Positions 42,989-53,788 of a DNA stretch of 64,000 nt are shown here, one piece after another; position 1 is the stretch's first letter, and each line of letters begins with the position of its first letter. The stretch is from the NCBI RefSeq assembly GCF_021130785.1, contig NW_025778909.1, forward strand, positions 62,001 through 126,000, read 5' to 3'. The position numbers were made by a program, and so were the translations under genes. This stretch comes from Homalodisca vitripennis (lineage: Eukaryota > Arthropoda > Insecta > Hemiptera > Cicadellidae). A model generated the notes under the pieces. The model worked only from the letters and a program-made list of their open reading frames with translations, was not told where the DNA came from and ran no database searches.

Positions 42989-43492
42989 GAAGAGTATAAT
43001 GCCAACTGTTACAAGTGTTCTAATAGAGGAGAAATTATCGATAAAAGATATTTAGTTTGTAGAGGTTGTAATTTAATTTTGTACGAAAGACCTAAACCTA
43101 AGAAATTTCGAAATAAATTAACACATTTGAATAACCTGCTTAGAAAATTACAATATGGAGACAAGAAGCAAACACATTTTGTTACAGAATTTAGAAAACA
43201 GAATAAAAATTTTTACTTATCTCTTAGAACCATTGACAAAATTATTTTCCTTTTCAAAGAATACATTAGGTTTGTTGGTTTAAATACACACGTTTATTAT
43301 GAAAAGATATTACCTGTATTTTTTCATTATCTGGATGTTGAATTTGTCTACGATTTTAAGCTAGAAATCCTCGATGATTTTATAGTACATTTGGAGAAAT
43401 TAAATGAAGAACCTCGTCAAACAATGAAGATGTTGGCAATTCCCTCGACTTCTCGAGTGATTGTTAACAAATTTCATTTTTTCCGTCTTTAA
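42986..43492 (+). CDS. Zinc-ribbon protein, candidate late transcription factor (168 aa)
   Basis: Intact 168-aa protein. The N terminus is a zinc ribbon C8-x2-C11-x13-C25-x2-C28 (CYKC and VCRGCNLIL), very like the ribbon of TFIIB-type factors. It is followed by a basic patch (RPKPKKFRNKLTHLNNLL) and a helical remainder (YYEKILPVFFHYLDVEF; a C-terminal NKFHFFRL). The order of ribbon, basic segment and helices recalls the poxvirus/NCLDV late transcription factor VLTF-3 family, though shorter. I have no alignment, so this is inference; a plain TFIIB-like or unrelated zinc protein is the alternative. It lies beside the right TIR and shares the 25-bp palindromic promoter. Confidence 0.6.
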   Translation: MEEYNANCYKCSNRGEIIDKRYLVCRGCNLILYERPKPKKFRNKLTHLNNLLRKLQYGDKKQTHFVTEFRKQNKNFYLSLRTIDKIIFLFKEYIRFVGLNTHVYYEKILPVFFHYLDVEFVYDFKLEILDDFIVHLEKLNEEPRQTMKMLAIPSTSRVIVNKFHFFRL

Positions 43493-43493
43493 A

Positions 43494-43511
43494 TTTTTTC
43501 TATCTAAATGG
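43494..43511 (+). promoter_or_regulatory. TAAATG-type start motif, right TIR gene
   Basis: TTTTTTCTATCTAAATGG at ATG 43,508, 15 bp after the preceding stop. Confidence 0.7.
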
Positions 43512-43813
43512 AGTTCTTGAAAGAGTTGAACGCTGTTGGTGAATTCAAGTTTAAAGAATATAAGAAGTTGAATGAATTAGAAGAAAATAAGAAATACAAA
43601 ATTTTGAATTTGGAGAAAATAAAAGATAAATTCGGGTTTACAATAATTGCCGAGTTGGAAGATAATAAAGTACACTTACCGAACAGACTTTTGAATGTTT
43701 TGGATGAAAAAAAGATTAAAGAATTGAATAAACATGATAAATTACACTTGGTTGTTACTGGAAAGAAGACTATTAAAGATAAAGACTGTGTTACCGTCAA
43801 TTTTGTAGAGTAG
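43508..43813 (+). CDS. Small TIR-encoded protein, intact copy (101 aa); possible OB-fold
   Basis: A 101-aa lysine-rich protein, the intact counterpart of the broken left-TIR gene. The pattern KKYKILNLEKIKDKFGFTII, then a strand-like HLPNRLL and LHLVVTGKKTI with a final VTVNFVE, resembles small beta-barrel (OB-like) single-strand DNA-binding proteins, but this is only a fold guess. Being inside the TIRs, it exists in two copies and is transcribed inwards-to-outwards at both ends. The two copies are nearly identical over the last 69 codons and diverge at the first ~20. Confidence 0.75.
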   Translation: MEFLKELNAVGEFKFKEYKKLNELEENKKYKILNLEKIKDKFGFTIIAELEDNKVHLPNRLLNVLDEKKIKELNKHDKLHLVVTGKKTIKDKDCVTVNFVE

Positions 43814-43933
43814 AAGATTTTTCGTTTATTCGAGACATTTCAAATAGATTGATTTGACAGCTCAAGAAAGTAGAAGCAAACAGCTATAGATTCGGTAATT
43901 TTTCATTCGTGAGTTACAGATTCGTTTATTGTC
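43508..43933 (-). repeat. Polinton right terminal inverted repeat
   Basis: Inverted copy of 26,808-27,265. The outermost matching bases are CGTTTATTGTC, ending at 43,933, beyond which the flanks differ. Confidence 0.95.
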
Positions 43934-46900
43934 CTTTAAACAGTATTTTTCATTGATTTACCGTCTGTCCCAAAAGTGAGCTAGAAACCCCATATTCATA
44001 TCTACTTATATATATATATACTTAGTGGTAGCATAGAAGCGACCTCGTCCGGCAAGTGAGATATCTGGATTTGAGTTATGGCGAAGCGAGTAATTTTTGT
44101 GATTCAATTTGTATTGAAATTAGATTAGAAATAAATTAGAAATACTGGTTATTTTTACTCGTACTTGTTATTGATTTCTAACCAAAGTATAGAAAATAAT
44201 AAATCATAAACGAGTATAGAATTAAATAAATCCTCCATGTAACCGTGGATAGTAATATTAGAGCCAGAGCTTTTACTTATTATGATACGTAGAAACCGGG
44301 TGTGATTTTTGGTTGACGGTTTTTGGTGACGTTTTTGGTTGTAATGATAAAAGTTACATGAGGTTAAAGTGGGATTTTTTTATATTTTGTCAGCTATTGT
44401 TTGGTGAGTTTATATAATCTAGACAATTTTAAATCTCTACCCCGACCTTGCATAATATACAAACTTTTATTCAAATGGAATGTTATTTACTGTACATAAT
44501 AAAGAAATTTACATTGTATACATAAATATTTAATGGTGTAGTTACCCGAGGTGATATAAAAGTCGTAGATTGTTGACTGGGGAATGTAAACCTATTGTGA
44601 CTTTTGTAGTTCAGTTTTAATAATTAGCGTTGTGTTTAGTCTTTTATGAAGTGTGTGTTTTAGAGTTTGTGAATTTGAACAAACAACATAGTGGTTGTGA
44701 TTCCTGACTTATGTGTGCCACAACGCTCCGGTATGATTAGTTTATTTTAACCTATTCCTTAATTAAATGTTAGGTTAGCTATTTACCTGAAGAATAGATT
44801 ATATTGCAGATCTCAAAACATAGTGTTGCTGATATTGTGTATCACTGAACGATTGCAAACGTCCGGAAAATCGTTGGTTGTTTCTGCCGTATTCGTCATG
44901 AATCAGTAAAAGAGTAGGGAGAGTGATCACATTAAGGTTTCCGCTGAGACGACTGCACTTAATCAATAATATCTCGCGAACAACACGGTCATGAAACTGA
45001 TAGTTGAGGGTGGGAGGTAGAGGGGGTTATTATTGTGGGAGGGTGCGCGTGTACTTGAGGGGCGATGTTTGAGGTTACTACGGTCTCCCAACAGATTAAC
45101 TTACTACACTTATACCCTGTAGGTATCCATTTGATATTGTAACCATTCTTCTAGGCCTGAAGATGTGACGTTACTTTAACAAAATACTATCAAAAAATAT
45201 ATACTAAAACTTATATTTTGCCTAAAATGTATAATTTTTCAATGGAATAAATGTATTTATATTATATGCTTAAGGCAGTATTTTGAACTATCATTGTCAA
45301 TTGTGTTATTACCCTTCATAGACTAAAATTTATGACATTTTTAATTATTATAAAACTGTAAAAAATATTTATGAATGTTTACTATTAAATTGTTATAATA
45401 ATAAAATGAAATGCCTTAAATTTTTGCATTAATTAATTAAATTAATTAATTATTATTATTCACTTTATGTGAAATTTATGTACAGTCTCCATTTCATAAT
45501 CGGAAAAGTAAAGAAACATCTAACTAAAATGGAAAAAATAAATGCCTTGTTAAATTACAATGGCAAAAAATCTTTAAAAATAATATACTCATGGTGGCCT
45601 TGTTTTTCAAAATAGAATTAAGTTTGAAGCGGCAGGTAAACTAGTATTACACTTTTTCAAAAACTTAAATGTACATAAGTGTATATGTCTCTTTGACAAA
45701 CTTAACTGAAGTTGCAACGAATGAGTCAGTTAAATTTGAGTTAAATATCATAAATATTATGATTATATTCAGAATTTATAAATACTCTAGGTTTTTTTTC
45801 GTAATCATAAAACCTTCTTCGTCCCTCAAATAATATATTTTAAAGAGAGAGTAAGCTAAATAATTAGCCGATCCGTTTTTGATAATTTGTTTTATCAACA
45901 CATTTAGTACCTTCTTTTTTTATATATTAAATAAACAAAACAGTTTCAGTGCAATGCAAATTTAAAAAATTACAATAGAACTTTGTAAAAGAATTAAGCT
46001 AAAAGACCTATATCAACGACACGAATGTGACATTAGAAGTGGTAAATATTTCACTGTTATGGTGTACATTACAACTCCCATTTCAGCAATTGATGTACAT
46101 CATTGTGTAATTGGTTTTTTTTTTTACCCTGCCTTACCAAAATGTTTAAGATGAACTACAAATATGAACAAAACTTATTGCCTCTTATAAATAATTTATT
46201 TTACTTGATATTTTTAAATTCTATAATTTAGCAATAAATGATACTTAGGTACTTCATATTTCTTAATACTTACCAAATGTATATATGTATATATATTTCC
46301 ATGGAAACTACTTTTATAAATTGTCTTAAATAATAATTAGTTTTCTCACTGATATGTATTAAGAAAATATTCCCGTAAGAAAATATAGTAATAAACTGGG
46401 CATCTTACCAATACAAAAAGAAAATACAAATCTCTTGGTCTTTAAGACATTTTACGTAACCATGGTATACTAATATATTTTCATAGTACATAATTGAATT
46501 CTGATTGTGTTGCAAGTTTCCACTTTAATTCTAAGAAAAATACTTCTGCTACAGCTAAATTTCATAACATTCTCTAAATGTAAGGCAAAAGTTAGTCTAC
46601 TTACCTTTTATATCTGCACTAGTAGCAGATATCCCCTGCTTTGTACGCAACATAGTAGACGTGGCATGTGTATTACCACTGCTGGTTCGAGTGAATTATA
46701 ATTCCGATGCTAATATTTAGTTTGCCTTATTGCCAAGATCAACAAAATACTCCAAAATGTGTAAACTTATGACCATTGTAATTTATTTATTTCTTTGAAT
46801 TTGTTCTATATTTCGCTACGTCTTTTTTTCAGATCAATAAAATACATATCACATACCAGAGAAGCCTACTCCTGTCAAAAGACAACTAATATGAGGTTTA

Positions 46901-49442
46901 AAACAGTCTTTAAATTTTTAAGAAATGTTAAATAGCAATTTAGATAGAAGACTAACACTTCTGTACAAAGTGTGTTCCATTGGCGATGATTGAAAGAGGC
47001 GTGATTGTAAAATTATATAAATGTTTGTATAAATGTGTATTATTTTTTATGAACGTCTGAAATTTTAGAAACCCCTTATTGATGTTTGCCATGCAATGTA
47101 CATATATTCGCTGCTTTAAAAATTATTTTGGCTTTAGATGTTTAGTTTTTTACTTATAACAGTTAATACGAGAAATAAATGTGTACAGTTAACAGTACCT
47201 ACACTAACAATAACGCTTTTACATATTTAGTTTTTTTATACAAATTTAATTACGTCTATTTTGTTAATATTTTACACCATTTTGAGATTGAATTAATACA
47301 CTACTTTATTTACACACTTTACCGACCTTTCGTCTAACATATTTCTTGCCGACTGCTACAAAGGGAGTCTTTGAAGTCAAATTCTGACCATCTTAGGTAT
47401 TAGGATTTTTTATAGAGTACATAAGTACTTACCTACGCGCTGAAGTCTAAAACAGGCGTATCTTAATCTTAATTATTATTCCGAGTATACATTATGCATG
47501 TAAATATTTTAGAAATAGTTTGTTAAATTATATAAACATGTGGTTTGTTAAATTTGACAGGCTTTTTTAATTGATATTTCATAACAGAAGAGACGAAATT
47601 GCGGTTTTCACTAATTTAAACGCTAGTGGGGCGTAGCTTAGAGCTAATTTTGAAATTACTAAATACCGTAATAATTTCACATGTAACATTAAGTATAATT
47701 GGTTGCATACTTTGAGTGTGAAAACAAAACAAACAAACAAAGACACTTATTTATAATATTATTAGGATGTTTATCTAAAAAATTACATGGGTAAAACTGA
47801 TTTTACTAAGGTTTATATAATTTTCATTCTAGGGTTTTGTTTTACGCAGTAAAAGCGTTTGCATTGTTGTCCTTATCAGGATATATAGTTTTTTGGTGGA
47901 AAATAGTCTACTTTCATCAACACTAATCTACTGCTCGACTAAGATATTCGGATGGTATTACAATTTGTGTCTTATTTTCTGATCAAGAAAGTATATGCAG
48001 TATAATATGCAATGGTCTGAGAAATCTGTTCTTTAAAAGCGACTGCTTTTGGCTATTGTAACCTTTTTCTAGTATAAGGCATTCTGTTTAAAGCAAAGTA
48101 CATATATGAACAGATTAACGATTTTATGATAGCGTTGTGCTGAAAAAGGTGTTTATAGGGTTTGCAACACTATTATAACTATTATTGGTCGATGGTCATC
48201 ATGAACAATCTTTTATTTGCTTGCTGAGAGCACCTGACCTTACTTGTAGACACTTATGTGTACAATTACATTTTCCTAGGATTGCAGAAAGATTATAAAG
48301 AAAAATATCTTCATTATATGGATAGTTTTACAATATTCTTTTAACTACTATAGGGGATTGATCTTCAATTTCGATTTTATTTATGTGTGTGTAGTGAGGT
48401 ACGTGAGTTTGGAATTCTATTCTTATAAGACATAAAGAACTTAAAAATAAAACACAATATATAGGGGTTGAAACCTTATTTACACTCCCAATTAGATTTT
48501 TCGGTTTTAAGAAATCGCTTTAGTTTTCTATTTTATCCATGTAACGTACATGTGCCTAATTAAATTTTTTTGGAATTTCAAGAAAATTGGGAATTAGTTG
48601 AGTGATGGGTGAGTGAAAGCTTTGTCTTTTATGTACAAATACTAAATGATGAAAGTATTAAAAATATTGATAAATGATAGAATATTTTGAACTACACCTA
48701 AAATTGCCATAAATATGCTTTTAGATAGTACTAAAAAACAAGTTACCATATCATTTGTTCAGTGACTTCTAGCTTAAGTTTTGTTATAAATATCCTAATA
48801 TCCTGTACAAGTTCTAAAAATTTCATCATCGTTGTGTTTTATTTCCTTAACACATGTAGTCTAATGGATTTTAATTAAAGCCTACCTGCATCAGTTTATT
48901 TTGTTAATCAATAGTTGTGGTGTGTTTTATTTAATATACACATACATATAACAATAATTATTATGAGACTGGCACATTAATTATTCGCAAATATTAAGCT
49001 TATTTAGTGATCATTAATCTACTAGTCTGTCTTTTAACAAGGCCGTAAACAATTTACTGTCTTCGATAAAACAAAACATTTTCATGTTCCTTTGTGATTA
49101 GCAGCGGAACGTTTTGAGTGATTAATAGTGGCCGCAAGTGGTAAAAGTAATTAATTTTCGATATCATTTGTCAACGCTACACGCGGGGAAACAGGGAAAT
49201 GTTACATAATTAGAGGAACTTCAAAAGTACGTAAGGTTTTATAAAATTTACGGTTTTAACAATTACACATAAATAGTTCTGTGTATTAATATTACTTTGA
49301 AATATTTCATATCATAAACATAACTTTATTACAGCTAAGCAAATATATGTTTTAGATGTGGATAGTGATATGTTACTAATTTTAATATTGAAATTACGCG
49401 GAGTTTCGCAAAATTTGTTATAATCCGAGAACTGGGTATCAA

Positions 49443-49469
<27 letters not shown>
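43934..49469. other. Right flank of Polinton, intergenic, no gene seen
   Basis: AT-rich DNA. A possible SINE-like fragment lies at about 44,025-44,130, GC-richer patches at 44,860-45,110, and an AATTAATTAA low-complexity run at 45,428-45,455. The reading frame at 46,507-46,701 has no support. Confidence 0.5.
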
Positions 49470-49473
<4 letters not shown>

Positions 49474-49524
49474 CATTTTTATAGTATACATACATATATA
49501 TATGTATACTATAAAAAATGTATG
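49470..49524. repeat. AT-rich 55-bp hairpin
   Basis: CATACATTTTTATAGTATAC and its inverted copy GTATACTATAAAAAATGTATG flank an ATACATATATATAT centre; one base differs in the T/A tract. It probably extruded from the adjoining TA microsatellite (49,443-49,468) or is the tip of a small MITE. Confidence 0.85.
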
Positions 49525-52500
49525 TACTTCGAGTAAAAAAACTACTTTGTTTTGACCTTATATTAACTTCTGTGTGAATTTAATATAAAACAAAACCTTC
49601 ATAAACATACATACAGCAAAGTATACATGCCATATTAAATCGAAAACTTATTTTAAAATTTTGCGTCTATTGAAGTAGATTTTCATAAATGATTTCTTTC
49701 TCACCCTTAGAGTATCTTTAATTTATTAAGATATGTTAGTTTTTAAGTTTATATATTTCTACCTAAATCTTTTAATTTTAAGCTTAATCTCTTTCCGGCT
49801 GTAGCTACTTTGAATGATTCTTGGACGTACTGGATAATGTGAAGATCAAAGTGACAATATAAAATATTCATTTATGTGAAAAGGCAGTGTATAAAAGTTA
49901 CAATTGATAATGGTTCCCAGGATATATGTAATAGGAATGATCAGATCTCACATCTCTTATAACACTATATATATATACATGCAGGAATAGGTTATAAATG
50001 TTGAGGACATTTATTTGCTGCAAATAACATGTCTGCAGCAAACACTAAAGAACCTGTCTTGTTGGGCATTCAACATTACCCACTACTAGAACATCATTTG
50101 CTGATAGAATTGTATTTTACATTTATGAGCCGGGAGTTATGAATACTAAATCACTATTAGAATTCATCAAAATCAATAAAAAACTATGTTGGCTGAGCGT
50201 ATTTTAAGAATCTTCCTTTGGTTGGTTTTGTTTATCTTTATCTTGTCAGTACGATAATGGCCGAACTGTTTACGTATACGTTTGAATGTTTCAGGAAAAG
50301 CGTACTCTTGCAAATGGAACCCGTTAATAAGTCACATCTCATGGCTGTAGCTAGAACGTAACATTCTAAACATAAAAATTTTTATTTAATTTAATAGTGA
50401 TATATTTATTATGATTTCACTATATATTTTATCATTAATTTAAATAATATAATCTATGTATGTTACAATATTCCTTCCTCTTAAAATTATAGTACTTCCA
50501 CATATGTTTATATATTTTATCATACACATCGTAGAGTAATTAAAAAAAATTAGAAACCAAATTCTTTTAAAAGCAGTGTTAAACTAATGTCTTTTTAGAA
50601 ACAAAATTTAGTTTTAAAGAATTGATAATTTATATTAAATACACTGTGAGAAATATGTAGCTAAAAGTATTCTTCAAATATTAATTTAACACCTACGTTG
50701 GTCAACATTTCTCTTACTGGCAATAAATCCTATGAAAATAAATGTTATGTATAGCCTAACTGAATAATTTATTATACATACATACATATTACATATTATA
50801 CATAGAGTGATATCTTAGTATTTTACTGAGAAACTCAAGATTTTCAGAAGAATGAAACACAGCAATTTGAGATTAGGAAAGTATGAATAGATTGCTTTTT
50901 ATGAAAGATTTTGGTATTGAGTACGTTAATTATAATTATTAACGTATATAATATACCTTACATTATTACATATATTACCGTGCTAACAAATAAGTTACAT
51001 TTGGCTCACCACTAAGTTACGAAATCTATCAGATATGAAAATTAAATGAGGTTGAAATAAGCAAACGAAATGATTGAACCCATTTTATGTTATACAATCA
51101 ATGAATCCGACTGCTCATGAACAAAGACAAACAATTAAATAATAGTAAGCAGTAAAAGGAAATAACACTGTAAATAGGTAGGCACTCGAACAGTAGATCC
51201 TTTGAATTGTCAAATGACTAATACATACCTCAGAGCAAAATCTCTTAAAAATTATAGAAGTATACTTAAACCGTGTATTTATATTCAGTATAATCTTTAT
51301 GATCTTTAATTATAAGCCAATGCCTTTGCCTTACAAATCTAAATTATATATAAAAGCTCACGTGATACTACAACATTTAATTACAGGTTAAAATACTGAA
51401 AATTAAAAACAAACTATGGGATATGTTACTCCTAATTTCTACAAACACCGTTAAAACCTAATATTATGTTCATTGCTTTTATGCAGTACAGTATATGAAT
51501 AAGAGTATGGCTATCAATCGAGGATTGGAAACAATCCATTTATGTCCGTCTGTCCGAATAATATCTCGTAAACTAAATTACCTATACATATATTTCAAAT
51601 TTCCATGAAACTTAAGTTATGTGCAGACCAAATCAATATAGTTTATATTACGTGTTTTGTATAATTTAGCTGGGCATTAGAGAAAATATTTACATTACTC
51701 TTATGGGTAAGCATAGCGACAACGAAAAACAGCATAATACATTAATTTGTAAACCAATTTAGTAGAATCACATGAGATTTTAACATGTGTATTTGTATAA
51801 ACTTTCATTCGTAGAGAATACAATTATAATAGAGTGAAAATAGTTAGTAACAAGATTTGATATCAGCGAATCCTTGCGTTGTTCTTCCTTCCCTAACTTA
51901 CCAAAACTATTATGATCTACATACTCCAACATAATAAACAAAAGTGGGCATGTATCGTGGGATGAGATATCAAGAAAGAGTTACATTTTTGAAGATACCT
52001 AACTTCTTGAAGATACATAGGCAGACACGAGTAGTGGATAATATTCACTAACTAATATTAATGCATTTTAAACAGCCTGGTAATTATAATGTTTTATTCT
52101 AGGTTTTTCTTTAAATTACAAGTATTTTAATTAATTTAATCATATATAATTTATCACAATTACTTTGAGCCTATAGTATCCATTTCCTTGTATGTAGACA
52201 GAGTGACAGAGCAAGAGGGTCACTCTTTACACACCCTTATAGAAAGCAGTAATTAAAACAAGTACGGACGTCACCAGTCTCCGTCTTTCGTAAGATGAGC
52301 AGCTATCATATATTTGCTATAAGTATTGCCTTAACCCACCGCATTGGGCGGGCTTTGTGGGTCCTCTCGTAATAACAGTATTTTAGACCCACCTTCATCA
52401 CTTAGTTTTACATGTCAAATTGCTTTCTTACACCTATAATCTGTGAACTGTGCAATTGTTTCAACAAGACGAATTGTAAAAACTTCGCTTGACTACCACG

Positions 52501-52728
52501 GCTGGCTGAACCAAAGACTTCTACGCGTTGCCTATTGCCATGTTTGCTAGAGAAAACCAAACATAAATGAAAAGCTTAGCTTTTGTATTAAATGTATTGC
52601 ATCTTTCTCAGAAACCAAGATCGTCCATTCGCTCAAGAAAGGAATTCCCTCAATAAAAGCCTAGATCTTTACATGTGTAATACTGTCTGTGTTCCCATCT
52701 CAGTGAGGGTTTGAAAAACTAATCGGAA
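49525..52728. other. Intergenic, no gene seen
   Basis: AT-rich non-coding DNA with one dispersed repeat copy at 51,490-51,840 and a less AT-rich zone at 52,190-52,560. Confidence 0.55.
51490..51840 (+). repeat. Dispersed repeat with GTCTG core, copy 2 (partner 10,360-10,700)
   Basis: Contains ATTTATGTCCGTCTGTCC, an ATATCTCG block, TTAGCTGGGCATTAGAG and TTAGTAGAATCACATGA in the same order as the copy at 10,360. Confidence 0.55.
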
Positions 52729-52944
52729 TCTATCTAATATATATACAGCCGCATGTGTAACTCACTCACGTATACAAATTCTAAGGTACTTCTAGAAGTG
52801 CTGGAAACACGAAATTTGGCACGTAGTTGGCTTTTGCCGTGAAACCACCGGGAAAAGTCTGAAAACCGGAATTTGTTTGTTTTAAACCCCTCAAAATAAG
52901 TCGAAAACACGTTAAAATTGACCAATAGTTAGGGACAGAGATGG

Positions 52945-53775
52945 TAGTAAGGGATGGAGCACGGAGCTCTGTACGGTACTCAACAGAGCAAAATAGGCAG
53001 ACTATGAAAAGTAAAAGTTTTATATTATTTCACCTGTCTTTGATTCTTTTCATTTCTTGGTGGTTATTCTATCCTACGTTGATAATTATCGCGATTGGTC
53101 TTTTATTCTACCTTGAACGGTTTAGTCGCAGTCAGCAAAATCTGTCAGCAACAGCAGATTGGCAGATAGGGACATAGTGAACATCGCCTTTGGTTTAAAT
53201 TGTCTGACATTTTTACTGGTTTCAGATTCAATCTCTTCTTAGTTGACAGTTAATCTCCTGGTCTCCTATTCATATACGATTTTTCCTTTCCTTTCCGATT
53301 TCTTTTCTCACTTTTTACAAACACTACAGATCCTCTTCATTTTTGTCTTACTAGTTTAAGTTTATTTTAGAGTAGCGAGCTCTGTACGGTACGTAACAAG
53401 GCAAGATAGGCAGGCTCTGGTTAGGAAAACCTTTATATTATTTCATATGTTTTGATTCGTTTATTTATTGGTGGTTATTCTATACAAAGTTGATAGTAAT
53501 CACGAGTAGTTTTATCCTACCTTGAACGGTTCAGTTGCAAAAGGTGGGTGACAGCAACATTAGTAGATAGGGAAAGAGTGAACATCGTCTTTTGTTTAAA
53601 TTTTCTCACTTTCTTATTGGTTTCAGATTGAATCTCTTTTCACTTGACAGTTAACCTCTTGGTTTACCTATTCATATGCGATATTTGCTCTCCTTTCCGT
53701 TTTCTTTTCTGGCGTTTTACAAACACTACAGTTCCTCTTATCTTATATCTTATTATTACAGTTTATTTAACATAA
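52945..53775. repeat. ~417-bp tandem duplication in the 5' part of the Helitron
   Basis: Copy 1 begins at GAGCTCTGTACGGTACTCAACA (~52,963) and copy 2 at GAGCTCTGTACGGTACGTAACA (~53,380). Both continue with AATAGGCAG, TTGGTGGTTATTCTAT, CCTTGAACGGTT and GTGAACATCG blocks, with small indels. Confidence 0.85.
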
Positions 53776-53788
53776 CAATGTCTTTCTT

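Larger units (their letters stand above)
26808..43933. mobile_element. Polinton/Maverick element, 17.1 kb, near-complete but mutated
   Basis: Delimited by inverted repeats at 26,808-27,265 and 43,508-43,933. It carries the hallmark set: protein-primed PolB, retroviral-type integrase, packaging ATPase, adenain-like protease, major capsid and a penton-like protein, plus accessory genes. Gene blocks alternate strand: TIR gene (-); PolB, integrase, two zinc proteins (+); BRO and penton (-); ATPase to capsid (+); three genes (-); zinc-ribbon factor and TIR gene (+). At least six genes carry stops, frameshifts or a duplication. No clean 6-bp target duplication is visible: ATAAAC before the left end compares with TTAAAC three bases beyond the right end. 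Confidence 0.95.

Noticed and set aside
52941..53177. 78-aa membrane protein
   Set aside because: The frame lies in the 417-bp duplicated unit and is not preserved in the second unit.
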